A DNA stretch of 64,000 bases from NCBI RefSeq assembly GCF_016545825.1, contig NC_052614.1, positions 10,434,559 through 10,498,558 of the forward strand, given 5' to 3'. This stretch comes from Eucalyptus grandis (lineage: Eukaryota; Streptophyta; Magnoliopsida; Myrtales; Myrtaceae). The translations under genes and the position numbers were made by a program. This document shows positions 53,787-64,000 of the stretch, in pieces (the first letter of the stretch is position 1; every line of letters begins with the position of its first letter). The notes under the pieces were generated by a model. It saw nothing but the letters and a program-made list of their open reading frames with translations, had not been told where the DNA came from and did no database searches.

Positions 53787-54519
53787 AAAAATGTATTAAG
53801 GTGAAATTGGAAATGGGAAAATGATTGGTCCCACCAAATCTAACTGGCGGATGTAATAAATTCATTTAAGCACAGTTAATGGGTTTATTAAATAATTGTT
53901 CCAGAAAGACCTTACTTTTCTGGAAAGCCAGACACTTCATAATATTCTGCTGGACAGCTGGACAGCTATTTGAAGAGAAAAATATACTCGTGGCAAAAAA
54001 ATAAAAAGAAAAAGAAAAGATATGATCTACTTTCTCCAAAGTCAATCTGGATGGACTTTTATTTTCAAGTATTCAACTTTTCTCAAATATCACTTCTTTC
54101 ACTATTTGACGTTTTTTTGGGTAAGGATTCACTATTTGACTTTTATGTAATGCAAAACATCATAATCTTTTTGAGATAATTACTCGTAATTTTTTTGAAA
54201 CTTAAGACTTTTCTTTGTTTAGAAAATTTGAAGGGATAATTGCAACAAACTTATCAATTGACTAGTTTTGAAAAACGCACTAAACGGATCAAATCAAATT
54301 CAAAAATCAGTCTCCCGTATCATTAATAGATAAATCAAGGAGATTAACACAAAGGCGGAAAAAGAAATAATAATAACTTCGGTCTAAAGTCTTATTGTGC
54401 GAAAATGTTCATAAGACAAATTGACGAGATTGGGAAACTCTTTTTTTAACCATTCTCATTCTCGAATTAAGATTGAATTGGTTGAAATTTCACGAGGGAA
54501 TTTTAGGCTTGTTCCTTTT

Positions 54520-55290
54520 GCATATAGTATTTCTAAAAATAGTTTTCAATAAGTCATCTTTCGATATTCAACTAAAACTTGAAAATGAGGTATAAAATAT
54601 TTTTCGCCGATTTGATTTTCCTCCGTGCACTCTTTTTGATCATTTTTATTTAAAAATATTCGAATTTTTTTAATTATTTTATATTTTTTATCTTTTCTTC
54701 TTTTTTTTATTTTTTCCTTTTATATTTCCTTAGCTAGTTGTTAGCCTTGGTGACGGCCAAGGGGCTTTGCCATAAGGTGGGGCTCAAGCCTCGTCACCCT
54801 TCAGCCCGCCCTTTGGCGAGGCTCAAGCATTACTGATTTGGTGAGGCCTGAGCCTCGCGGCCCTCTAGCGATGCTTGAGTGGTGCCAATCTACGAGGCTA
54901 GAGTGTATCGCCTTTTAGCGACACTAGAGCATCACCGATTTGCAAGGCTCAAACCTTGCCATCCTATGGCGATGCTTGACTTGTCAAGTCGCATCGGCCA
55001 TTGCCGTGGTCGGCGACCAACCGAAAAAGAAGAAAAAAAAAAAGGGGAAAAATAAAAAATTAAATAATATTTCGAATTAAAAAAAGAAAATAAAATGAAA
55101 AATAAAATAATTAATATAAGTGGTGAAAGAAAGAGTAGTGGCAATTGTTTTTCCCTTTCTGAAAGGTGAAAAACATTTTCTCCATCTTTGAAGGAGTTTA
55201 TTTTTTGATTGAGTTTATTTTTCGTCATTGAAAAATTTTGAAAATATTTTTTTAATAAATATTTTTTGTGAAATGAACAGAGCATTAACC
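54520..55290. mobile_element. Transposon relic with AT-rich inverted arms and an internal minisatellite
   Basis: Left (about 54640-54735) and right (about 55020-55110) AT-rich arms are loose inverted copies of one another; compare ATCTTTTCTTCTTTTTTTT left with AAAAAGAAGAAAAAAAAAA right. Between them (54740-54990) lies a GC-rich imperfect repeat of roughly 65-70 bases built on GAGGCTCAAGC and GCGATGCTTGA. Outer parts share words with the dispersed family near 4740 and 52740. Target-site duplication not found, so the class (possibly Mutator-like) is a guess. Confidence 0.45.
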
Positions 55291-55612
55291 TTTACGCTTC
55301 ATACATACTTTCAGCCTCCCTTTCGATAAAAAGGATTATAGTTTTTGACTAGAGATGAAGTATTTTATGAATCTAATATATTGACTAAACTCAATTTGGA
55401 CCATCAATCATGGCGAGCTCCACGTGAAATCGACCACCATTTTTCACGGTCCGGATTCCATCCAGTTTACGTACTTTCCTGGACCATTGGACCACTGCAA
55501 GCCTACCAGGCTGAAATCATCAAAAGCAACTCCATTCAAGAGAGTCAACCTATGCACATGCATGAATGGACCGTCCATGCATAATCTCTGAATTCCAACA
55601 TGCCCTTCTCCT

Positions 55613-55620
55613 AGAGAGAG

Positions 55621-55661
<41 letters not shown>
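55613..55661. repeat. GA microsatellite downstream of the NDL gene
   Basis: A (GA)n tract of about 48 bases with one interruption (GC at 55622-55623), about 300 bases past the NDL stop codon. Confidence 0.85.
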
Positions 55662-55664
<3 letters not shown>

Positions 55665-55959
55665 ATTCTATAATTTATTGCTTGTTGTCGTAAATGAATA
55701 TGAAAGTTCTGAATAATTTAGACAGCTCAATGCTCATGTTCCTTATGATTGACTCTACAAATGAATGAATTGTGTGTTTTGCCCTAAACCTCCTCCACCA
55801 CTATCTACATTGCCCTCTCCCTTCCCAACTGAACTTTGTACCCTTCCTCCCCACCCCGAATCAATCAAAAATCAAAGAAACAAATACCGAGCGAGTGATG
55901 ATTGAAAGAAAAAAGAAGAAAAGAAACTCTAACTTTGATCTGATCCTACCCCAGTCGAT

Positions 55960-56695
55960 TCAATCCGAGTCCTCTAGAGCGACCCGAGTCTTTATCGGTT
56001 TGAGCTTCAAGCCCATGCTCTCGGGAGAGAGGAGCTCGGGAGAGATGCAAGACGGGCTTAGAGGGCTCCTCGGGCTGTCATTGAAGTGGCACGGCCTGTA
56101 CAATCCGTACCCCATGAGGAAGTACTCCATGGGGATCAGCATTGCATGTGGCTGCTCTTCTGTCACCATCGATCCACAAGCCTGGACCTGCACACCAGTT
56201 TTGAAACAACACTCGTTAGTAAGGGCATTTGACCATCCACAATTTCCTCGCACGTTTATCAACCACAAATCAGAAAACGACCAAAAAAGGAAGAGTGAGG
56301 GCTTCATGAAAGTTCTTATGAAGGCAAACGGAGAACAGAAGTACCTCCACTAGGGCACTGTATCTCCTATCCAGCTTTGACATCAAATGGATAGCCTCCG
56401 AGTGAAAAGTAGAATGCTCGCCCACAAATATCAGTGTTCGGCATTTCAGTCTCTTCAATCCACCAGTAATATCACGTCTTCTGAAAGTAGTTGAAAAGGA
56501 TGCTTGGATTACGCAAGGAAATAATTTAAAGGGAAATGGCAGACATGCCAAAATATTCTGTCATAAGCAACAAAAAAGATTCCTGCTTTTACCTGTTAAT
56601 TGCCTCCAGAAACCTCGTAACATTTGCACTTTGCCTTTCATCAAGCAACTGAAGACATAAACATGAAAATTATGGCAAAGAATACATCATGTGTG

Positions 56696-56735
<40 letters not shown>

Positions 56736-59700
56736 GAAACGGTTAAAGAACTCTACTTTTCTACAAGCTCTAACTATGTCTGATTCTGGAACTTCACTGC
56801 TACCTCGAACTTCCTGTAATGATTTTAGAAATTTTGCTTTCAGTAGACCAGGAAAAAGCCTATTTACGACTCAACATGAAATAATACTAGAAAAAAGATT
56901 AAAAGATCATAACACCTTGCTGAAATACCGCTGGAGCAAGTACTCCGTCACCAATCCACACATGCCGTAATAATATAGCATGTTTGTCATAACCTAAAAA
57001 ATCATAAGTAGCTTTTTAGTTCCAGGAACTACCTAACATCCTGAAACTACAAAAAGCAGAAGGTTTTAATGGGACCTTATTGTAGAACCATTCACTCCAA
57101 GAAGGAGCTCTGCATAAAGGTGATACTAATATTAGCCCAAGAACACGCTCCCTATATTTCATCTGCAATACAAAAGCAAGTCTATAAGCATCATATGTGT
57201 TGGAGTTCCTTGTAATTACTTTCATGGGAATACGTACGGCAAATAAGGTGAGGATGTAAGCACCAGCAGTGACCCCCATGCACATAACTGCACCGAGCCT
57301 AATGATGAGATAAGCTTTGATCAGAAACAAAATCATAAATACAGAAGGAAGAATATGCTAAAAAGAATAACAGGACATAGCCCGGAAATACCCTTCTATG
57401 TCTCTGACTGTAACTAGCAATAACTAAGCATGCTAACAAATATTCACCTACCCCAAAGACTAAGAGATTATTCCGTTTTCCGCTATTAAGATAGAATGAA
57501 AGCAGCAAAGACCGTCACCCATAATTACCTAAAATAATTTAGGATCTCGATAATCTGATCAGCTAAACCATCGAGAGAAGGTACAGGATCATCTGGACAA
57601 ATTGTAGCGGCTCCCAACTGCAAGAACACTTGTGGAAGTCCAAATGAAGGAATTACGTTAATAATGGCACTAAGAAATTCAGCACAACACCTATATAGAT
57701 AGGGCAAAATGAAGTTACATAATGAACATTTCATCTCCCAAATCAATAAATTAACAGACCTCATGTCCAGGAGGGCTTATGTGATAGATACAAAAGTTGT
57801 GGAGAAGCAAAGAAGCTGCTTCAGGACAAAAGAACAATCCTTGGAAACAGGACATATCTGATGCAAAAAATCCAGGAAAAACACAAGCTTATTAGGAGAA
57901 GAGAAATTTCAAAGATTGCATATAAACACCTTCTGAAGAATGACTACAAAAGAAGAAAATAGAAGCAACAAGTATAATAAGAACTCAGGAAAACTTCTGC
58001 AACAAAATTTACCCTGGACGTTGCACTAAAAATGGTGATATCTTAAAACTTACAAGGTACCGAACAAATTCACTAGAATAAATAGATAAGAAAATGAACG
58101 ATCCATTCAATAAAAACGGAGAAAGAACATTAGCACGATAATAAGACATGGACACCTATGTGCTGCATCTGTATTGTGGGTGCATTCCAGACCAAAAAAT
58201 GTTATGTAGATAACAAGCATTGGGAAACTAAAGCAACACTTCATTTTTATTCTTGACACTTGACTAATGGGGCTAATTTTCTATAAGAGGTAAGATAATG
58301 TTTAGAGTAGAACAAATGAAACAAGGAAAAACACATTGACTAAATAGCACTTACAATTAAGAGCTAAATCTGGATAGGTGATTAATGCTGGCTTATCTGG
58401 ATCTCCATATACTATAACATTGACTGAACCGGAAACAGTTCGAATAAGATGTTCCTGGTAAAAGACAAATAAAATTGCAAGAAATATTCAGAGTCAGACA
58501 TAGATAAACCATTATCAGTTATAGAACCAAACAAAAGTTTATAGAGGAATTGTTCAACAACAGACAAAAGGTCAATTCCGTTTAGCATGACCGCAAAAAA
58601 TGTTCGACCACCAGCATTTCATGTTCTGGAATCAATAAATTAACCTCAGTAAATATATTTAAGTCAGCACACCACACTGAAGTGAAATCCTCAAGTAAGA
58701 AACAAATCACTTTTGTCCATTTTGCCAGCCCTATATAGAAGGGCTCCCTATAGTACATGCAATTATATCGTAGATCGCATCCACAAAACAACGTAGAAGA
58801 AACAGCTGGCACAAAATCGTAGTTGTAAATTTCAATCATTGGTAGTGAGAAAGACAACACAATAAAAGACATTCTATGATGATTCAGAAAAAAACAAGGA
58901 CATTATAAGACAAAGAGCATTGCTTCGGGCTGTTACTCACAATGACTGAATTAGAAAAACAAAGATATCAGATAATCCACATGGAAATCATCAAACATTA
59001 AGCAAGGTATCGCATAGATCAAAGCACAACAGCAACGCCCGATAGACCATTAACGCACATCATCATACCAGTCAATCAAGGAACATACAGTCCAAATATA
59101 ATTAAGGCATCCAAAATAGACCGCTTTCGCATAAAAGAGAATGTTCAATGGTACTAATGCAAAAATAATCACCAATGAAAAGAGGGAAAAAAAACAGGTC
59201 CAGAATCGGATCAGAAGCAAGCTCCGAAATGGCTATGCCAGATATCAACATCGATCAAAGCATGTGAGAAAAATACCAACACAATTGGAAAAATGAAAAC
59301 CAAATGTAAATCTACAAACGAAGAAGCCCTCCATTCTAATCGGCGCAAACGGAAGAAACGCAGGGTATTGCTTCAATCTCACGACTTGAGGCAAGAATGA
59401 AGAACAGAAAAAGAACGAGCTAACTAAGCCTGGACTTTTTTCTCCCTCATTCTGCTAACGAAGCGTTAAAACGACGGAAAAGTCTTTCATCCTTTGTTCA
59501 TCTCCCACCACAATCAGCAATCAAAACACGGCCAAAAGACGAGCAAATTCCAGATGCAGCCCCAAAGGTCTCGCCTTTCGACAGAGCTCGCGCTACCCAC
59601 AAGAAAGAAAGAACAGAAACACCCGAAGCGGCGCATGAGGACTCGTCATCGTGAAGATTCCGGAGGAGGGAAATGCAGGATTCGACGGCAGACCGAAATC

Positions 59701-59809
59701 GAGAACACCCATTTGCGAAACGCCTGCGAATTCGGGACAAAGACGGTACCTTTCCACCGAGATGGATCTTCTCTGCATCGACGGAGACGGATTCGTTCGA
59801 CCCTCCCAT
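55960..59809 (-). CDS. NDL: N-MYC downregulated-like protein (NDL/NDRG family)
   Basis: Alpha/beta-hydrolase-fold protein without hydrolase activity; Arabidopsis NDLs bind the G-protein beta subunit AGB1 and affect auxin transport and root growth. Eleven exons in phase: 59809-59750, 58454-58355, 57857-57760, 57617-57529, 57298-57238, 57162-57076, 56993-56916, 56813-56757, 56648-56593, 56480-56345, 56187-55960, giving 349 residues, the usual length. The start [20 protein letters not shown] matches family N-termini. Further motifs are [70 protein letters not shown] and [16 protein letters not shown]. The C-terminus is the conserved Ser/Pro-rich tail ([20 protein letters not shown]). The first intron is 1,295 bases. 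Which of NDL1-3 it corresponds to is not decided. Confidence 0.95.
56701..56732. repeat. GA microsatellite in an NDL intron
   Basis: (GA)n tract in the intron between exons 8 and 9, about 25 bases beyond the exon 8 donor. Confidence 0.85.
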
Positions 59810-59966
59810 GACCCCGGGAGGCCCCTCGCTCGCTCCTTTCTGTTCCTGTTCAACCCCCAAGAACCCACCAACGAATCTCTCTCCCTCTCCCTCTCCCTCT
59901 CTCTGGGTACAAAGTGTTCTCCTCCAAAGAAAAATTTTCGCCTTCTCTTCAACGACTTTATGCACC

Positions 59967-59997
<31 letters not shown>

Positions 59998-60360
59998 CTC
60001 TCTCCTCTCTCCAGAGATGCTGCAGAGAATTTAACCCGCGATTCCGTGCGTCCCTTCCTCCACCGACGCTCAATTTGACCTCGATGCTGACCGAAATTAC
60101 AGCACCCGCCACCCACCCTCCTGAGTTTTCAACTGTCGTCTCCTTTTCCTTTTTCTTTCTGGTCAAATTCAGAGGTACGCTGTTTTTGGGTTTCTTCCCC
60201 CACGCATCTCGGTTCCTGAATACACGGTTTGCTTTGGGGGGAATACGAAGCGAACCGATTAGGGGAAAAATTAGGCGGTTGACCATAGGTCAAAAATCTT
60301 TTCTTGCTCTGTTGCTCCCCTTCAAACGAAGGAGAAAATCTCTCCCCTTCCTCTCATGAA
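59810..60360 (-). promoter_or_regulatory. 5' leader and promoter of the NDL gene
   Basis: GC-moderate upstream flank with CT-rich tracts at about 59876-59906 and 59971-59997 (GA-rich on the gene strand). ORFs on both strands here, including a 262-codon minus-strand frame that includes exon 1, come from this low-complexity sequence. Confidence 0.5.
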
Positions 60361-63300
60361 TTGAATTGCCAAAAGAATAGCCTTCAGTGACTTCACATAA
60401 TTTTTTGCTAAAGATGGTTTATTTAGCTTCATTTGCTTTCCAATTCGAACATTTCGATGAATCTGGTCCTCCTACTTTCTTTTGTTTGGCGGGGTTCGAG
60501 CTCTATAGGGCAAATCGCGAAAATGAAATTGAGCGCTTCATCTAATAAATAAGATCCTCATTTCCATGCTTAATGAAAACTACAGGATTTGTCGGAGCAG
60601 ATGTTGCAATCTCACAATAACATCTAGAAAAAAGCTATATATAAAAAGTTAGTTTCTTAAGAATTTATTGAATTGACATAATTGGAAAGGCATTTTAACA
60701 CTTTAATTATTGACCTCTCAAGTCAATTTGATAAAAGAGCGACGTCTCTCAACGAACAATAGTTACAAGAATTCCACTAGCGAGAGGAAAATGCACATTT
60801 TCCTTAGTTTCAAGAAAAGTAGGTCTTTATTTATGGGTCAATTTAGCTGTGAGTTGTTGGTTTTTTTTTTTTTTTTTTTTTTTTCAGGCATATTGGTTTC
60901 TGTACAACTTTTGACTGGAGCAAATGATGGAGCGGGCATGTCCCATCATTAGTTTGACTTAAGGCAGTTGTCTTTTCCCTTTTCTCTCTATATTTTTATT
61001 CTTATTGGTTAATTGAGTCGTTGGATTGCTGCCTTGATTTGTACATCTGTCATTGGATGCCTTTCAAGTGGCCCACTACCCTTTATTCTCACTCATGACA
61101 CTCCACAGATCTTGATTGGGCCTAAAGCAACGCTCCCCAAAATGGGAGTCTTGCTTGCCTTTCATATGACTCAATTAAAGAAAGGAGATTATAACATCGA
61201 ATTTCGCCGTCCAGAATTTTTAATTCTAAATAATGTGATAATGAGACTTGGCTTAGTGTGTAATTTCATTTCTAAACTTTCAATTTCATGAGACTTGGCC
61301 TAATATGTAATGTCATTTCTAAACTTTCAATTAGCTTGAATCTCTAAACTATTGATAAATATTTAATATAGTCATTTCGTTTGCTTGAACATCAATTCTT
61401 TGATGACATCTATCATTATAAATTGAATTGGACTTTTATAAAAATGAGTCAATATATCCGTCCTTTTATTTATCTACTTTAGAAAATGAAGGAAACAAAT
61501 TTGAGGCTTTAAATATTCCATGTAGAAATTTTTTTATTTGATTTGAAATGAATATCTTATGTGGATAATTTATATGTAAATTTTCCCCACTATTCAAATT
61601 ATACAAATGGGAAGCTACATAGTAGATTTCATGAACTTGAATTAACGAAAAGATAACATTAAATATTTTTATATAGTTTAGGGATTATATTAATATTTAC
61701 CAATAATTTATGGATTACATTGAACATATTAAAATTCTAGAAATGACATTGAATATTTGGCTAAAATTCATTAACTATATTGAATAAATTAAAAATTCAG
61801 TGATTGTATTGTACATTAAATCAAAATTCAATGATCATTTGTGTCATTTTCGTTAAAATATAGCACGAAGGAATAAGCAAGCTTAGATAGAACTTGTCAA
61901 CACTCAGAGAGAGCGAACAAATAAATCATTTCATATTTCATATTTAAGATCATTAAATTGGTTTGTTAACAATATTGGTTTTGGAATCAGAATCGAATAT
62001 ATTAATAAAGTTTGGGAGGATACCAGAGAATATGCCCCTTATTTAGTTTTTTCTTTATTTTTTTTTCCTCCAGACCTTAAGAAAGCAGTCGGCTCCCACC
62101 CACTTGCATTTCACTTCTTGAAATTTAAGAAAAAGCTGATTCTGTTTATTCGGAGGGAAACGAATAATTCGGAAGATATTTTCTTAAAAATAATTCTAGT
62201 GTTGCTCAAAATAATTAGTTAATGAGAAATGTCAACTATTTATGCCTACATATTTTCCTTGATGGTGAATACTTTCTTTTTGGTGTTAATTCATGTCATG
62301 ATCATATATTAGCTCGATTTTCTTGACGGCTTGCAGGCGAAGCCGCCTATTTTTTTATAAACCGATACATGTGAGTGATATAGACCAATTTTTATTATAT
62401 TTGCAGAATCATTCATTTTGGTATGCTTTTGTTAGTGCAAAAACAAATGTGTAACTACCCATCAAGAAGTATGAGCCGACCACTAATCATCCAATGAGCC
62501 CACCAAGCAAGATATGCAAATTTAATTGTTAAATGGTTTCAAAACCAACCCTTTAGTAGATTAATCTGCCAGCAAGAAAGTTGCAGGTGAAGTTGACGAA
62601 CCAATTTATGTCTGCATGCGTTCGGGTTCATGTCCTCCCCAGAATCTTTTATACACCATCTGAAGCATCGATCCAGTCAATGCAGTCATGCACCAGCATC
62701 ACTTTTTAGCTCGTTCTCATGTCGTCTTGATCAATTCATCATCACATTCTGCAGATTCTCACGAGATCCAGCTGATTAGCCGGTCCGCATTGCAAAGTTC
62801 AACCAGAATTGTAAAGGATTAATTACGCTTTGCCTCCAGAAAATTGTCGTCCGCAATCCTTTTGTAAAATCCCACCGTCTCCTGGGGTGGAAAACTGAAA
62901 AGGTTTCCGTGCTGGTAGGATTCCATTCATGCCAGTGATTCTGAGATAATCCGCCATCTGTTAATCTTACTCCATCCATGGTTAAAGGGAGTTTTCTGCA
63001 ACCATGTGTATGATTGGTTATGAGTTACGAATATCGAATATCCACTAGTATAATATTTAACTGACAGTGAATTCGGGTGCCGCTACCGATCAACGCTCCT
63101 TGTGGAGATAGTTACCGACTGAGCACAACTCGAGCTGCTAAAAGTTGCAGATCTAACATGTATTTGGAACTTTGGACTCTGAAATCCCTTCTCTGCAGGA
63201 TTTGAAACAAGTCCGCGGTGATGTGAAGCCACGATGAACAGTTGCAGTGTTTAGAGCAATGAATGAATGCACAATATGGACTGAAAACAGAGAGAAACAA

Positions 63301-64000
63301 GGAAAGCTGTGACGCAATTACTCGCTGAAAACTTGTGTTATTGCACTGCTAAATACTGTGCTCTAAACAACAATTAGGTTCTTGAGATAGTACGTGAAAA
63401 ATGATATGCACAAGAACTTACTCTTAGTTTGACATTGATCATTATATTATGTTTGGTAATTTGACATTGATCATTGTATTGTTAAGACCATCTTAATATC
63501 CCTTTTGCATCTCAATCTCAAATTTCCAATAACAGGAGCATCAGAAACTGGAAAAGTGTTGGAGTATTGGACTCTGATTCAGAGTGAGTTCCTGTCTCAA
63601 AGTAACACATCGCTTAACCTATACGCAAATCTATTGCAGTGACGGTTGATACTTTGATTGGATATCTAATCGTTCTGTTAGCATTATGCTCTAAATTTAA
63701 GCAGCCTCAAGGACAGAGTCAAACAACCAATCAAGAATCACAAAGAATGCGAGAGATACGGAGTAAACGTGAATCTTATTGGCCCCAAACCTATATGAAG
63801 CTTTTCTCCATTACTGTCACCCCGTTTGACCAGGTCGAACTCACCTTTTGGCTAAAAAAATCCAGCTGACCAGGCAAACTTCGCGAAACCCCGAGCCTGC
63901 GCCACCATCGGACTGCCCTGGTCATTAAGTTTCGACCAAGAAGCCTCGCAAAAGTTACTGAAAAGAGATAACACCTTTAACAACGTTTAGTAAAGCATGT
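60361..64000. other. Intergenic region at the right edge, no gene supported
   Basis: AT-rich. Contains a 23-base T tract near 60862-60884, a 47-bp duplication at 61241-61334, degenerate repeats to about 61860, and a relic of the dispersed transposon family at about 62190-62270. A minus-strand 67-codon ORF at 62776-62979 (LSQNHWHEWNPTS) looks coding-like but I cannot name it. Confidence 0.4.
61241..61334. repeat. 47-bp tandem duplication
   Basis: ATGAGACTTGGCTTAGTGTG at 61241 recurs as ATGAGACTTGGCCTAATATG at 61288, and both continue into CATTTCTAAACTTTCAATT. Period 47, two copies. Confidence 0.75.

Noticed and set aside
59498..60286. 262-codon minus-strand ORF covering the NDL start
   Set aside because: It only reads through NDL exon 1 into intron 1 and upstream into the GA-rich leader; the true start is the ATG at 59809 with a donor after 59750.
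60862..60884. Long T tract as the tail of a minus-strand retroposed gene
   Set aside because: No coding sequence, polyadenylation signal or target-site duplication is visible beside it.

Overview
The window is nuclear DNA from a dicot plant, probably a woody species. A Myrtaceae (Eucalyptus-like) source is only an impression from the repeat style and gene sequences, and nothing here proves it. Evidence for a plant is many-exon genes with GT-AG introns, plant-only families (ACC oxidase, KEA antiporter, SHAQKYF-type MYB, EFFECTOR OF TRANSCRIPTION, NDL), AT-rich intergenic DNA, CT/GA microsatellites in leaders and introns, and plant transposon relics. No bacterial operons, CRISPR arrays or phage are present.

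Layout. 1-782 (-): 5' part of an ACC oxidase gene of the Arabidopsis ACO1 type, cut by the window edge. 783-7690: intergenic, with a 282-bp tandem duplication and an orphan promoter-like GC island. 7691-14634 (+): a 20-exon K+ efflux antiporter of the KEA4/5/6 clade, closest to KEA6. 14635-18548: intergenic. 18549-19829 (-): a three-exon single-repeat MYB of the MYBD type with an EAR motif. 19830-25852: intergenic, with LINE-like and SINE-like relics. 25853-29009 (-): a complete ten-exon LpxA (UDP-GlcNAc acyltransferase). 30462-34140 (-): a nine-exon USP-kinase fusion of the class called 'inactive protein kinase SELMODRAFT_444075-like'. 34141-39187: intergenic, with a 50-bp duplication and a transposon relic. 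39188-41834 (+): an EFFECTOR OF TRANSCRIPTION gene with a recently triplicated Cys-rich module and a one-base frameshift in the third copy. 41835-50187: repeat-rich, including a complete hAT-type MITE with an 8-bp target-site duplication. 50338-51834 (+): a two-exon cytosolic-type serine acetyltransferase (SERAT1;1/SAT5-like). 51835-55959: AT-rich intergenic with a minisatellite-bearing transposon relic. 55960-59809 (-): an 11-exon NDL (N-MYC downregulated-like) gene. 59810-64000: the NDL leader, then intergenic DNA with no gene I can support.

The eight genes are ordinary, unlinked plant housekeeping, signalling and hormone genes and do not form a cluster or pathway. For all but the first, which leaves the window, I rebuilt exon boundaries by hand so that every junction keeps GT-AG and reading phase; seven full structures result, one broken by a frameshift. 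I see no previously undescribed multi-gene system. The most useful second looks are the broken tandem repeat of the ET gene, the intact hAT MITE with a decayed relative about 7 kb away, an orphan promoter-like island, an overlapping upstream ORF before serine acetyltransferase, and several local duplications.
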